In this document: positions 1 through 7,842 of the stretch, piece by piece | Layout: every line of letters starts with the position of its first letter | How positions within the stretch are numbered: the first letter of the stretch is position 1 | Source: Pseudomonadota bacterium | GTDB taxonomy: Bacteria > Pseudomonadota > Gammaproteobacteria > GRL18 | Assembly: GCA_030632745.1 (NCBI GenBank) | Contig: DAOVUE010000044.1 | Coordinates: forward strand, 1 to 8,278 | Direction of reading: 5' to 3' | Length of the DNA stretch: 8,278 bases | The notes under the pieces: model-generated | What the model saw: only the letters and a program-made list of their open reading frames with translations | Databases searched by the model: none | What the model was told of the DNA's origin: nothing | Program-made: the position numbers and the translations under genes

Positions 1-375
1 AGTCGTTCACGTAAAAAAGTAAAACGTACCGTTGTTGATGGGATTGCACATATCCATGCATCATTCAACAATACTATTATCACTATAACCGACCGTCAGG
101 GTAATGTTCTATCCTGGGCAACCTCAGGTGGTTCAGGTTTTCGTGGCTCAAGAAAAAGTACTCCCTTTGCTGCACAGGTTGCTGCAGAAAGAGCAGGAAA
201 AATTACTCTTGATATGGGTATGAAAAATCTTGATGTGAATGTTAAGGGGCCTGGACCTGGACGTGAATCTGCGGTTCGTGCATTCAATGCACTGGGTTAT
301 AAAATTAATAGTATTACAGATGTGACACCAATACCACACAATGGTTGCCGTCCATCTAAGAAACGTCGTGTATAA
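1..375 (+). CDS. rpsK: 30S ribosomal protein S11, 5' end cut off by window
   Basis: S11 sits on the platform of the small ribosomal subunit, where it contacts 16S rRNA near the E site and the mRNA exit region. The frame is open from base 1 and ends at TAA 373-375, giving 124 residues. The family is about 129 residues, so only the start codon and a few basic N-terminal residues are missing. Diagnostic stretches are HIHASFNNT, the near-invariant [30 protein letters not shown], and the C-terminal [10 protein letters not shown] followed by KKRRV. It lies 21 bases upstream of rpsD, as in the alpha operon (rpsM-rpsK-rpsD-rpoA-rplQ) of most gammaproteobacteria. Nothing odd is seen, and identification is essentially certain from sequence alone. 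Confidence 0.98.
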   Translation, partial: SRSRKKVKRTVVDGIAHIHASFNNTIITITDRQGNVLSWATSGGSGFRGSRKSTPFAAQVAAERAGKITLDMGMKNLDVNVKGPGPGRESAVRAFNALGYKINSITDVTPIPHNGCRPSKKRRV

Positions 376-396
376 CGGACAGGAAGGAAAAAGATA

Positions 397-1017
397 ATGG
401 CTAGATATATCGGACCAACTTGTAAATTAGCACGTCGTGAAAAGACGGACTTAGGTCTTAAAAGTGGAATACGTGCATTAGATACAAAATGTAATATGGA
501 ACAGCCTCCCGGCGTTCATGGTGCTGGTCGTGCCCGTTTAAGTGATTTCGGATTACAGTTACGCGAAAAACAAAAAGTTAGAAGAATGTATGGCGTACTG
601 GAAAAGCAATTCAGAAACTACTACAAAAAAGCATCGGGTCAGAAAGGTGCTACAGGTGAAAATCTTTTAAAACTCTTAGAGCAGCGCCTGGATAATGTTG
701 TTTATCGTATGGGTTTTGGTTGTACACGAGCTGAAGCTCGTCAATTAGTCGGCCATAAGGCGGTTCTTGTCAATGGAGCTACAGTAAATATTGCTTCTTA
801 TACCTGCAAAGCCGGAGATGTTATTTCTCTTCGTGAAAAAGCTAAAAAGCAGCAGCGCATAAAAGATGCTCTTGAACTACGTAAACAACGTGAAGTTGAT
901 GAGTGGATTTTAGTTGATGAAAAAGCTATGGAAGGCACCTTCAAATCTATACCAGAACGTAGTGACCTGCCAAGCGAAATTCAAGAAAATCTAATTGTGG
1001 AATTATATTCCAAGTAA
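397..1017 (+). CDS. rpsD: 30S ribosomal protein S4
   Basis: S4 is a primary 16S rRNA-binding protein that nucleates 30S assembly. In E. coli it also represses translation of the alpha operon by binding the rpsM leader, and it takes part in rRNA antitermination. The product is 206 residues, the same length as E. coli S4, and co-linear with it from MARYIGP to the C-terminal IVELYSK. The N-terminal region has LDTKC and QPPGVHG. The S4 RNA-binding domain spans about residues 96-156 ([30 protein letters not shown]). Cysteines are at 9, 32, 109 and 137, and the full N-terminal zinc-knuckle set of the C+ S4 type is not present. The start is ATG 397 with a strong AGGAAGGA Shine-Dalgarno about 9 bases upstream. 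It is co-transcribed with rpsK; the gap to rpoA contains a terminator-like hairpin. Confidence 0.98.
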   Translation: MARYIGPTCKLARREKTDLGLKSGIRALDTKCNMEQPPGVHGAGRARLSDFGLQLREKQKVRRMYGVLEKQFRNYYKKASGQKGATGENLLKLLEQRLDNVVYRMGFGCTRAEARQLVGHKAVLVNGATVNIASYTCKAGDVISLREKAKKQQRIKDALELRKQREVDEWILVDEKAMEGTFKSIPERSDLPSEIQENLIVELYSK

Positions 1018-1024
1018 TTATATT

Positions 1025-1066
1025 AAAAGCTCTTTCGGCAACATCTATGTTGCCGGCTGGCTTTTT
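1025..1066 (+). terminator. Terminator-like hairpin between rpsD and rpoA (possible attenuator)
   Basis: The core is a perfect 8-bp stem, CGGCAACA (1036-1043) with TGTTGCCG (1048-1055), closing a TCTA tetraloop. An outer helix AAAAGC (1025-1030) can pair with GCTTTT (1060-1065), and five T residues (1062-1066) follow, giving the shape of a Rho-independent terminator. It lies inside the alpha operon, 34 bases before rpoA. I saw no convincing -35/-10 pair between it and rpoA, so rpoA probably depends on read-through. Partial termination would lower rpoA and rplQ relative to the upstream ribosomal genes. The internal 5-base and 4-base asymmetric loop weakens the outer helix, so a processing or stability hairpin is also possible. 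Confidence 0.6.
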
Positions 1067-1100
1067 AGTATCATCTTTTACACTGTTGTGAGGACACTTC

Positions 1101-2096
1101 ATGCAGGACTCTGTATCTCAGTTTCTAAGACCAAAGCTCGTTGACGTTCAGCAATATTCTGAAAATCATGCCAAAGTTGTATTAGAACCCCTTGAAAGAG
1201 GTTTTGGACACACTCTTGGTAATTCACTACGTCGTATTTTACTGTCTTCTATGACAGGAGCTTGTATTTATGAAGTTCAAATAGACGGAGTTTTACACGA
1301 ATACTCAAGTATTGACGGTGTTCAGGAAGACGTTATTGAAATTCTTCTTAACCTTAAGGGTGTCGCTCTGATCTTAAATGGTCGAGACGAAGTTGAATTG
1401 ACCTTAAATAAAAAAGGGCCTGGAATCGTCACCGCAGGCGATATTGCTCTTGATCATGATGTTGAAGTCGTTAATCCTGATCATCTTATTTGTACCCTGT
1501 CTGATGAAGCAGAAGTTTCTATGACGTTGCAGATTAATAAAGGCATTGGCTATCAGCCTTCTAATACACGTACACGTCCTGAAGACTCGGAGTCTGTTAT
1601 TGGTCGTCTGCAATTAGATGCCAGTTATAGTCCGGTGCTCAAAGTTTCCTATTCTGTTGAGAATGCCCGCCTGGAGCAGAGAACTAATCTTGACCGATTA
1701 ATTATTGATCTGGAAACCAATGGTACTGTTGATGCTGAAGCTGCTATCAAACATGCTGCAACTATATTAACGGATCAATTATCATCATTTGTTAATCTGA
1801 ATGTTCGGGCAGCTGAAGAGCCGGAAGAGAAAGAACCGGAAATAGATCCGATTTTACTGCGTCCGATTGATGATCTTGAGTTGACTGTACGTTCAGCTAA
1901 TTGTCTGAAAGCAGAACAAATCTACTTTATTGGTGATTTAATTCAACGCACTGAAGTGGAGCTGCTTAAGACTCCCAACCTGGGCAAGAAATCTCTGACT
2001 GAAATAAAAGATGTACTAGCCTCTAAAGGGCTGAGCCTAGGTATCAAACTTGAAAACTGGCCGCCCTCTATCTTAAAAGATAGTACTAAGGCTTAA
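1101..2096 (+). CDS. rpoA: DNA-directed RNA polymerase subunit alpha
   Basis: Alpha dimerises to nucleate assembly of core RNA polymerase, and its C-terminal domain binds UP elements and activators. The product is 331 residues (E. coli 329). The N-terminal domain (about 1-235) carries [20 protein letters not shown] around residues 29-47, including the R44-R45 pair used in dimer and beta contacts, plus EGLNLK-type LLNLKG and TLNKKGPG. An acidic linker (about 238-248, EEPEEKEPE) follows. The C-terminal domain (about 250-331) contains [12 protein letters not shown] and [19 protein letters not shown]-binding residues equivalent to E. coli R265, N268, G296, K298, S299 and E302 are present here as R264, N267, G295, K297, S298 and E301. 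The start ATG 1101 follows a GTGAGGAC ribosome-binding site. The protein is intact and typical; the unusual feature is the non-coding DNA on both sides of it. Confidence 0.98.
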   Translation: MQDSVSQFLRPKLVDVQQYSENHAKVVLEPLERGFGHTLGNSLRRILLSSMTGACIYEVQIDGVLHEYSSIDGVQEDVIEILLNLKGVALILNGRDEVELTLNKKGPGIVTAGDIALDHDVEVVNPDHLICTLSDEAEVSMTLQINKGIGYQPSNTRTRPEDSESVIGRLQLDASYSPVLKVSYSVENARLEQRTNLDRLIIDLETNGTVDAEAAIKHAATILTDQLSSFVNLNVRAAEEPEEKEPEIDPILLRPIDDLELTVRSANCLKAEQIYFIGDLIQRTEVELLKTPNLGKKSLTEIKDVLASKGLSLGIKLENWPPSILKDSTKA

Positions 2097-2106
2097 TCCA
2101 TGCCCA

Positions 2107-2178
2107 GGGGTCGGAGTCAAATGTGTTAAGTACTGAGTTTAATAAACTATAGTATTAATTACATTTGACTCCGACCCC
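2107..2178. repeat. 72-bp inverted-repeat element (REP/MITE-like) between rpoA and rplQ
   Basis: The two 18-base ends are perfect inverted copies: GGGGTCGGAGTCAAATGT (2107-2124) and ACATTTGACTCCGACCCC (2161-2178). The interior continues the fold. TTAA and TACT (2126-2129, 2131-2134, with one bulged G) pair with AGTATTAA (2151-2158), and AGTTT (2136-2140) pairs with AAACT (2144-2148) around a 3-base loop. The whole element therefore makes one long hairpin as DNA or RNA. It begins 11 bases after the rpoA stop and accounts for much of a gap (184 bases) that is only a few tens of bases in E. coli. GGGGTC-ended palindromes of this style are, from memory, typical of dispersed repeats mobilised by REP-associated (Y1) tyrosine transposases. 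No target duplication, coding sequence or second copy is visible in this window, so mobility is inferred. Confidence 0.75.
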
Positions 2179-2229
2179 GTTATCGAAACAATAAAATCTA
2201 CAAAAGTAGTGTCTGTAGTTACTTTGATT

Positions 2230-2249
2230 CAGTGAACATTTTTTCACTG
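2230..2249 (+). promoter_or_regulatory. Small hairpin in the rplQ leader
   Basis: CAGTGAA (2230-2236) pairs perfectly with TTCACTG (2243-2249) around a CATTTT loop. It lies 31 bases before the rplQ start. It has no downstream T-run, so it is not an intrinsic terminator. It may be a structural element of the L17 leader or a chance palindrome. A weaker CTAC-AAAA-GTAG hairpin lies just upstream at 2198-2209. Confidence 0.3.
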
Positions 2250-2280
2250 GGTGCTGCAGATTAAAAAACAGGATTTAATT

Positions 2281-2688
2281 ATGCGTCATCGTCACAGTGG
2301 ACGTCAACTGGGCCGTAATAGCTCACATCGTCAAGCTATGTTTAAAAATATGGCTGTTTCCTTACTGCGTCACGAAATTATTAAGACAACTCTGCCTAAG
2401 GCAAAAGAATTACGTCGTATTGTTGAGCCAATGATCACTCGTGGAAAAGAGGATACTGTCGCCAACCGTCGTATTATTTTTGCACGTACTCGTGATAATG
2501 AAGTCACAGCAAAATTATTTACAGAAATAGGTCCAAGATATCAGGATCGTCCGGGAGGCTATACCCGTATTTTAAAATGCGGTTTTCGTACCGGAGATAA
2601 GGCCCCTATGGCCTATGTTGAACTTATTGATCGTCCCATTATCGAACAAGAAGATGATGATGAAGACGAAGATGATACTGAAGAATAG
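2281..2688 (+). CDS. rplQ: 50S ribosomal protein L17 with acidic C-terminal tail
   Basis: L17 binds 23S rRNA near the polypeptide exit side of the large subunit. The sequence follows E. coli L17 closely: [20 protein letters not shown] at the N-terminus, then [30 protein letters not shown] and the [12 protein letters not shown] segment. ATG 2281 is chosen because it gives the family's MRHR start and has AGGA at 2270-2273, 7 bases upstream. A GTG at 2251 is in frame but would add ten residues absent from the family. The product is 135 residues against 127 in E. coli. The extra length is a run of Asp/Glu at the C-terminus (about residues 122-135), replacing the alanine/glutamate-rich tail of E. 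coli. It is the last gene of the alpha operon and is followed directly by a strong hairpin terminator. Confidence 0.97.
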   Translation: MRHRHSGRQLGRNSSHRQAMFKNMAVSLLRHEIIKTTLPKAKELRRIVEPMITRGKEDTVANRRIIFARTRDNEVTAKLFTEIGPRYQDRPGGYTRILKCGFRTGDKAPMAYVELIDRPIIEQEDDDEDEDDTEE

Positions 2689-2716
2689 ATTCTGCTGAAT
2701 CTATAAATTCACATCG

Positions 2717-2750
2717 CATAAAAAAACCGGGTTTACCCGGTTTTTTTATG
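2717..2750. terminator. Bidirectional intrinsic terminator between rplQ and uvrA
   Basis: A perfect 15-bp inverted repeat, CATAAAAAAACCGGG (2717-2731) and CCCGGTTTTTTTATG (2736-2750), encloses a TTTA loop. Read on either strand it gives a G+C core (CCGGG/CCCGG) followed by seven T residues. It lies 28 bases after the rplQ stop and 12 bases after the uvrA stop on the opposite strand, so it can terminate both converging transcripts. Confidence 0.93.
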
Positions 2751-2762
2751 CTCATCAGTCTG

Positions 2763-5591
2763 TCATTTCACCTGTAAGTAAGGTTTTAAATACTGCCCTG
2801 TATAAGATTTTTTATTTTCCAGTAATTTTTCAGGGGTAGTAGAGTCAATAATACGCCCGCCTTTATTACCCCCTTCAGGTCCTATATCAATGATCCAGTC
2901 AGCCGTTTTTATGACATCAAGATTATGCTCAATAATAACCACTGTATTGCCATGATCTCTAAGTTTGAATAAAACATGCAAAAGTTGTTTTATATCATAA
3001 AAGTGAAGTCCTGTGGTGGGTTCATCAAGAATATAAAGTGTTTTGCCGGTATCACGCTTAGATAATTCCTTAGACAATTTGATGCGTTGTGCTTCTCCGC
3101 CGGAAAGAGTGGTGGCACTTTGTCCCAGCTTTATATAGCTTAAGCCCACATCCAGTAAGGTTTGTAACTTACGTTTTAGTGCCGGTATGGCACTAAAAAA
3201 ATCATACGCATCTTCTATGGTCATATCTAATATCTGATATATATTTTTTCCCTTATATCTTATTTCCAGTGTCTCACGGTTATAGCGTTTGCCATTGCAC
3301 ACATCACAGGGCACATAAATATCAGGAAGAAAATGCATTTCAACTTTAATGACACCATCACCCTGACAGGATTCACAACGGCCTCCTTTTACATTAAAAC
3401 TAAAGCGTCCCGCGCTATAACCTCTTGAACGTGCCTCGTTGGTGGCACAAAAAAGGTCTCGAATTGAAGTAAAAAGCCCGGTGTAGGTGGCAGGATTAGA
3501 ACGCGGGGTACGTCCTATCGGTTTCTGGTCAATATCAATGACTTTATCCAGATGCTCTAATCCCTCAATGGATTGAAAAGGGGCGGGAGTAGTGTTAGCG
3601 CGATTGAGTACCGCTGCGGAATATTGATACAGGGTATCATTTATCAATGTTGACTTACCTGAACCCGAAACGCCTGTCACTAAAGTCAGTAAACCAATAG
3701 GAATGCTTACATTAACATGGTGTAAATTATTACCCGATGCACCCTTTATTTTTAATACTTTTTGTGTATTAATAGGGGTTCGTTTGGCGGGTACTGCTAT
3801 ACCGTCTTTACCATTCAAAAATTGCCCGGTTATTGAATTTTTATTGTTTAAAATTGATTTTAGATTGCCCTGTGCGACAATATTTCCACCATGTACTCCG
3901 GCACCGGGCCCTATATCAACAATATAATCAGCCTCCCGAATAGCATCTTCATCATGTTCAACAACAATGACCGTATTACCCAGATCACGTAAATAGATCA
4001 AGGTGTTTAATAAACGTTGATTGTCTCTTTGATGTAAACCAATGGACGGCTCATCTAAAATATACATGACTCCAACCAGCCCGGCGCCAATCTGACTGGC
4101 AAGACGGATGCGTTGAGCTTCACCTCCGGATAGTGTTTCAGCACTGCGATCAAGTGATAAATATTCCAAACCGACATTGACCAGGAAATCTAATCTCTGA
4201 ATAATCTCAGTGACAATTTTGCCGGCTATTTCACCGCGTTTACCTGTAAGCTTTAAAGTTTGAAAAAAAGTTTGTGTTTCCCCGATTGAAAGTGCCGTTA
4301 TTTCAGGCAGCGATCTTCCCTTGATAAAAACATGTCGGGCGGACAGATTGAGCCGACTGCCATGGCAGTCTGGGCACAATTGAATGGTCTGGTATTTATT
4401 CAGTTCCTCCCGTACCGCATTTGAATCCGTTTCATGGTAACGGCGTTTCATATTAGGAATAATGCCCTCAAAAGGTGCATTTCGAATGGTCTTACGCCCT
4501 TTGTCGTTGACATAAACAAAACGCATGACTTCACCATTATTGCCATATAGAATTAATTTTGTTATTTTTTTAGATAGTTCCTGATAGGGTGTTTCTATAT
4601 CAAAATTATAACGCTCTGCCAGAGAACTGAGCATTTGAAAATAGTAGGGGTTACGACGATCCCAGCCTCGAACAGCACCCGCAGCCAATGCCAGTTCAGG
4701 TGCAAGAACAATTTTATGCTCATCAAAAACCTGCTTAACACCCAGACCGTCGCACGTAGGACAGGCACCCGACGGGTTATTAAATGAAAATAATCGTGGC
4801 TCCAGCTCCGTCAGGCTATAACCGCATTCGGGACAGGCAAACTTTGCTGAAAAAGTAAGCTCATCATGCTGAGGCTGATCCATATAAGAGATGCGGGCAA
4901 TACCATCAGAAAGTTCTAAAGCGGTCTCAAATGAATCTGCCAGACGCTGTTTAAGATCATCTCTGACTTTGAACCGGTCGATGACCACTTCTATAGTGTG
5001 TTTTTTGTGCAGTTCTAATTCAGGTGTATCATCCAGTTCGTATAATTCACCGTCAATACGAACGCGGATGTACCCCTGAGACTTAAGTTCAGCAAATAAA
5101 ACAGCGTGCTCACCCTTACGTGCTTGTACTACCGGTGCAAGCAGTATCAGTTTTGTACCTTCAGGCAAGGATAAGGTCCGGTCCACCATCTGACTGACTG
5201 TTTGTGCATCCAGACGGGTATGATGTTCAGGACAACGGGGATTGCCGGCACGGGCAAATAATAGTCGTAAATAATCATAGATTTCAGTCACTGTTCCCAC
5301 TGTTGAACGAGGATTGTGTGACGTTGATTTTTGTTCTATGGAAATAGCAGGAGACAGTCCTTCTATATGGTCAATATCCGGCTTTTCCATTATAGAGAGA
5401 AACTGTCTTGCATAGCTGGATAAAGACTCTACATAACGTCGCTGTCCCTCGGCATAAATGGTATCAAAGGCTAAAGAAGACTTACCGGAACCGGATAAGC
5501 CGGTGATCACAATCAGTTTATCCCGGGGAAGCTCAAGATCAATGTTTTTCAAATTGTGGGTACGTGCACCCTGTATTTTTATAGTGTTCAT
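2763..5591 (-). CDS. uvrA: Excinuclease ABC subunit A (UvrA)
   Basis: UvrA is the damage-recognition ATPase of nucleotide excision repair; as a dimer it loads UvrB onto lesions. The product is 942 residues (E. coli 940) and intact. The first ABC module has Walker [10 protein letters not shown] (31-39), signature LSGGEAQR (487-494) and Walker B ILDEP (511-515). The second has Walker [10 protein letters not shown] (640-648), signature (829-836) and Walker B ILDEP (854-858). Zinc sites are C253/C256/C277/C280 and C739/C742/C762/C765, plus a CPDC pair at 406/409. The UvrB-binding region lies between about 130 and 245. The start [17 protein letters not shown] matches the family N-terminus, but no clear Shine-Dalgarno precedes it. 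It converges on rplQ across a shared terminator and diverges from yajR. No CTG-N10-CAG LexA box is present in the 146-base divergent gap. Confidence 0.98.
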   Translation of the reverse strand: MNTIKIQGARTHNLKNIDLELPRDKLIVITGLSGSGKSSLAFDTIYAEGQRRYVESLSSYARQFLSIMEKPDIDHIEGLSPAISIEQKSTSHNPRSTVGTVTEIYDYLRLLFARAGNPRCPEHHTRLDAQTVSQMVDRTLSLPEGTKLILLAPVVQARKGEHAVLFAELKSQGYIRVRIDGELYELDDTPELELHKKHTIEVVIDRFKVRDDLKQRLADSFETALELSDGIARISYMDQPQHDELTFSAKFACPECGYSLTELEPRLFSFNNPSGACPTCDGLGVKQVFDEHKIVLAPELALAAGAVRGWDRRNPYYFQMLSSLAERYNFDIETPYQELSKKITKLILYGNNGEVMRFVYVNDKGRKTIRNAPFEGIIPNMKRRYHETDSNAVREELNKYQTIQLCPDCHGSRLNLSARHVFIKGRSLPEITALSIGETQTFFQTLKLTGKRGEIAGKIVTEIIQRLDFLVNVGLEYLSLDRSAETLSGGEAQRIRLASQIGAGLVGVMYILDEPSIGLHQRDNQRLLNTLIYLRDLGNTVIVVEHDEDAIREADYIVDIGPGAGVHGGNIVAQGNLKSILNNKNSITGQFLNGKDGIAVPAKRTPINTQKVLKIKGASGNNLHHVNVSIPIGLLTLVTGVSGSGKSTLINDTLYQYSAAVLNRANTTPAPFQSIEGLEHLDKVIDIDQKPIGRTPRSNPATYTGLFTSIRDLFCATNEARSRGYSAGRFSFNVKGGRCESCQGDGVIKVEMHFLPDIYVPCDVCNGKRYNRETLEIRYKGKNIYQILDMTIEDAYDFFSAIPALKRKLQTLLDVGLSYIKLGQSATTLSGGEAQRIKLSKELSKRDTGKTLYILDEPTTGLHFYDIKQLLHVLFKLRDHGNTVVIIEHNLDVIKTADWIIDIGPEGGNKGGRIIDSTTPEKLLENKKSYTGQYLKPYLQVK

Positions 5592-5640
5592 AAAATCATT
5601 AAATATTTTGTAAAGTTTATTGTGAAGCTTGAAAGCACTT

Positions 5641-5669
5641 ATTTAAACTAAAAGTGAAAGTAGAGTCAA
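5641..5669 (-). promoter_or_regulatory. Candidate sigma70 promoter for uvrA
   Basis: On the - strand, TTGACT (5669 to 5664) is followed after 17 bases by TTAAAT (5646 to 5641). The -35 matches consensus at five of six positions and the -10 at four of six. Transcription would begin about 40 bases before the uvrA start codon. This is a reading of an AT-rich gap and is only moderately supported. For the opposite gene yajR, GATAAT (5675-5680) and TATACT (5680-5685) are possible -10 elements but neither has a good -35. Confidence 0.35.
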
Positions 5670-5737
5670 AAACTGATAATATACTGCCTTTCGCATTGAA
5701 ATTATATTAAAAGTACAGACCTCCCCCTGCATTTTAC

Positions 5738-7135
5738 ATGAAAGAAAACAATTTAGATAAAATGAATTCGCTGGAAAAACGCGCCGCTTCATCATTAGCC
5801 AGCATCTATGCCCTGCGTATGCTGGGACTGTTTATGATATTTCCAGTCTTCTCACTCTACGGTCAGCAATTAGAACATAATACCCCGTTTTTAATCGGTT
5901 TTGCTATTGGCGCTTATGGTCTGACACAGGCTATTTTTCAAATTCCTTTCGGTATGCTGTCGGACAAAGTCGGACGTAAGCCGGTTATTATTGCCGGCAT
6001 GCTGATTTTTGCTTTAGGCAGCGTAGTGGCTGCTCAGGCAGACTCGATTTATGGTGTTATTATCGGCCGCATTATTCAGGGCAGTGGTGCTGTTGCCGCG
6101 GCGGTTATGGCCCTGGCTGCCGATCTGACACGTGAAGAACAGCGTTTAAAAATTATGGCAAGCATAGGCATGAGTATTGGTTTTGCCTTTGCTATTGCTA
6201 TGGTCCTGGGTTCTATTTTAAATGATATAATCGGTGTTAGTGGTATCTTCTGGTTAACAGCAGCTTTTGCCTTATTAGGCGTTGTAGTCACTCTTTTCTG
6301 GGTTCCTGATGCACCACAAAGTTTTCACCGTGAAACGGAACCGGTACCAGCGCAATTTAAAAGTATTTTAAGTGATCATCAGTTATTGCGCCTGGATGCC
6401 GGCATTCTTATTTTACATATGGTATTAACGGCTACTTTTATCGTTATTCCCATGGCTCTGACCAATGAACAATATGCTGCTTTACCCTCTGCACAACACT
6501 GGAAAATATATCTTCCTGTGATGTTATTATCCATGGCTCTGATGGTTCCCTTTATTATTATTGCTGAAAGCAAGCGACGTATGAAAGAAGTCTTTGTTGG
6601 GGCTATTGCGGTAGTTGCTTTGTCGGAACTGGGCTTCTGGGCTTTTAATGATTCTTTATATGCGCTGGTCTTTTTTTTACTGGTCTTCTTTGCCGCGTTT
6701 AATATTCTAGAGGCATCTCTGCCGTCATTAGTTGCAAAAATATCACCTGCCGAGGCCAAAGGCACTGCTATGGGCGTTTATAGTACCAGTCAGTTTTTCG
6801 GAGCATTTTTAGGCGGTATTATTGGTGGAAAGTTGTTAGGATTGTATGGTATAAACGGGGTATTTCTATTTTCTATGTCGGCCATGCTGCTCTGGCTGTT
6901 AATTGCATTGACGATGAAAAGTCCTCGTTATCTGAGTTCTTTTGTGGTGAAATTAACAAATGTACAAACAGATGATATTGTAAGGGTGACCGCTGGATTA
7001 ACAGCAATATGCGGCGTAGCCGAAGCGGTGGTGATTCCTGAAGACGGAGCCGCCTATTTAAAAGTAGAGCTGCATGCATTAGATAAAGTAAGTTTAAAAG
7101 AATTTTCAAATAAGTATTCAGAAGGGGATAAGTAA
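5738..7135 (+). CDS. yajR: YajR-family MFS transporter with C-terminal soluble domain
   Basis: This is an inner-membrane major facilitator, probably a proton-coupled exporter; the substrate is not known for the family. The 465 residues compare with about 454 in E. coli YajR. Twelve hydrophobic segments lie between about 20 and 395. The MFS motif A between TM2 and TM3 is [11 protein letters not shown] (72-82). Other YajR hallmarks are [43 protein letters not shown] and [13 protein letters not shown]. Residues about 400-460 form a hydrophilic tail matching the position of the ferredoxin-like YAM domain. Neither ATG 5738 nor in-frame ATG 5762 has a Shine-Dalgarno; the latter aligns better with the E. 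coli core start, so the N-terminus may be eight residues shorter. The stop overlaps the ssb ATG by one base (TAATG), implying translational coupling. The same uvrA-MFS-ssb order is known in pseudomonads. Confidence 0.9.
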   Translation: MKENNLDKMNSLEKRAASSLASIYALRMLGLFMIFPVFSLYGQQLEHNTPFLIGFAIGAYGLTQAIFQIPFGMLSDKVGRKPVIIAGMLIFALGSVVAAQADSIYGVIIGRIIQGSGAVAAAVMALAADLTREEQRLKIMASIGMSIGFAFAIAMVLGSILNDIIGVSGIFWLTAAFALLGVVVTLFWVPDAPQSFHRETEPVPAQFKSILSDHQLLRLDAGILILHMVLTATFIVIPMALTNEQYAALPSAQHWKIYLPVMLLSMALMVPFIIIAESKRRMKEVFVGAIAVVALSELGFWAFNDSLYALVFFLLVFFAAFNILEASLPSLVAKISPAEAKGTAMGVYSTSQFFGAFLGGIIGGKLLGLYGINGVFLFSMSAMLLWLLIALTMKSPRYLSSFVVKLTNVQTDDIVRVTAGLTAICGVAEAVVIPEDGAAYLKVELHALDKVSLKEFSNKYSEGDK

Positions 7136-7677
7136 TGGGCAGTGTCAATAAGGTAATTTTAGTTGGGCGATTGGGGAAAGATCCTGAAGTAAGATACACT
7201 CCGGATAATAGAGCAATTGCCAATATCACACTGGCAACATCAGAATCATGGAAAGATAAAAATACGGGGCAGCGTCAGGAAAAGACCGAGTGGCATCGTG
7301 TGGTGTTTTTTGGTGGTGTTGCAGGAGTGGTTGGTGAATACCTCAAAAAAGGTTCACAGGTTTATCTTGAAGGAAAATTGCAAACTAGAAAATGGCAGGA
7401 TCAGAGTGGCCAGGATCGCTGGACTACAGAGGTTGTAGTTGATAGCTTTAATGGCGTTATGCAAATGCTGGATAGCCGCAGCGGCGGTGATACTGCCTTT
7501 AATCAGGACTCTGGCAATCAGTATAATCAAAATGCTGTGCCGCAACAGCAGCAACAGGCTCCACAACAAAATTCCCAGCAAAATCAGTCTCAAGCCCAAC
7601 CAGCAGCACCTCAGCAGCAAGCTGCCGCAGAAAGCCAACCTTTTTCCGATGAATTTGATGACGATATTCCGTTTTAG
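7135..7677 (+). CDS. ssb: Single-stranded DNA-binding protein
   Basis: SSB tetramers coat single-stranded DNA in replication, recombination and repair and recruit partner proteins through the C-terminal tip. The product is 180 residues (E. coli 178). The OB fold covers about 1-112 with [35 protein letters not shown] and [16 protein letters not shown]-stacking residues equivalent to E. coli W40, W54, F60 and W88 are here W39, W53, F59 and W87; H54 matches E. coli H55 at the tetramer interface. The linker (about 126-167) is rich in Gln and Asn, with runs of CAG/CAA codons, instead of the glycine-rich linker of E. coli. The partner-binding tip DEFDDDIPF is intact. The start ATG overlaps the yajR stop and is preceded by AGAAGGGGA, a good ribosome-binding site. 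An intrinsic terminator follows. Confidence 0.97.
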   Translation: MGSVNKVILVGRLGKDPEVRYTPDNRAIANITLATSESWKDKNTGQRQEKTEWHRVVFFGGVAGVVGEYLKKGSQVYLEGKLQTRKWQDQSGQDRWTTEVVVDSFNGVMQMLDSRSGGDTAFNQDSGNQYNQNAVPQQQQQAPQQNSQQNQSQAQPAAPQQQAAAESQPFSDEFDDDIPF

Positions 7678-7723
7678 GTTGATAGATCTATAAAACGTAA
7701 AGACAATAAAAATTTATAATCTT

Positions 7724-7749
7724 AAAGCCACGCTAGACGTGGCTTTTTT
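7724..7749 (+). terminator. Intrinsic terminator after ssb
   Basis: AAAGCCACG (7724-7732) and CGTGGCTTT (7738-7746) form a perfect 9-bp stem around a CTAGA loop, with the T-run continuing to 7749. It lies 46 bases after the ssb stop and marks the end of the yajR-ssb unit. It also separates the core block from the accessory sequence downstream. Confidence 0.93.
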
Positions 7750-7782
7750 ATGGAATAGTTGAAAAAAAATGTAGAATAATTG

Positions 7783-7812
7783 TTGAAATTTTACTACTTG
7801 ATTATATATAAT
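7783..7812 (+). promoter_or_regulatory. Candidate sigma70 promoter of the toxin-antitoxin-like unit
   Basis: TTGAAA (7783-7788) and a perfect TATAAT (7807-7812) are separated by 18 bases. Transcription would start near 7819, ahead of the broken toxin-like frame and the antitoxin-like gene, and downstream of the ssb terminator. The match is the best promoter in the window, although the region is AT-rich, so chance similarity is not excluded. Confidence 0.55.
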
Positions 7813-7825
7813 CCAAACACTATAC

Positions 7826-7842
7826 TTATCATCAGGTGATAA
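7826..7842 (+). promoter_or_regulatory. Inverted repeat just downstream of the predicted start (possible operator)
   Basis: TTATCA (7826-7831) and TGATAA (7837-7842) are inverted copies separated by five bases, centred about 15 bases after the predicted transcription start. Antitoxins of toxin-antitoxin units commonly repress their own promoter by binding such a site, so this is a candidate operator for the helix-turn-helix product encoded at 8048. That role is inference from position only. The repeat includes the octamer CAGGTGAT (7833-7840), which recurs at 8037-8044 as the ribosome-binding site of the downstream gene. Confidence 0.3.

Noticed and set aside
2251..2280. GTG start ten codons upstream of the rplQ ATG
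   Set aside because: The added residues are not part of the L17 family, the GTG overlaps the leader hairpin region, and ATG 2281 has a correctly spaced AGGA.
3703..5079. Open frames on the + strand inside uvrA (3703-3927, 4891-5079)
   Set aside because: They lie antisense within an intact conserved gene, have no ribosome-binding sites and their peptides resemble no family; frame shadows.
5719..5726. ACCTCCCC before yajR, similar to the 16S anti-Shine-Dalgarno sequence
   Set aside because: It is complementary to a ribosome-binding site, not a site itself, and no nearby GGAGG is available to pair with it; probably chance.
6076..7229. Open frames on the - strand across yajR and the start of ssb
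   Set aside because: They are antisense to intact genes; their hydrophobic or basic composition follows from the complement of the membrane-protein codons.
7217..7693. Alternative + and - frames over ssb (7217-7438, 7439-7693, 7354-7638)
   Set aside because: Leu/Ile- or Ser-rich translations are the expected out-of-frame readings of the CAG/CAA-rich linker; ssb is complete in its own frame.
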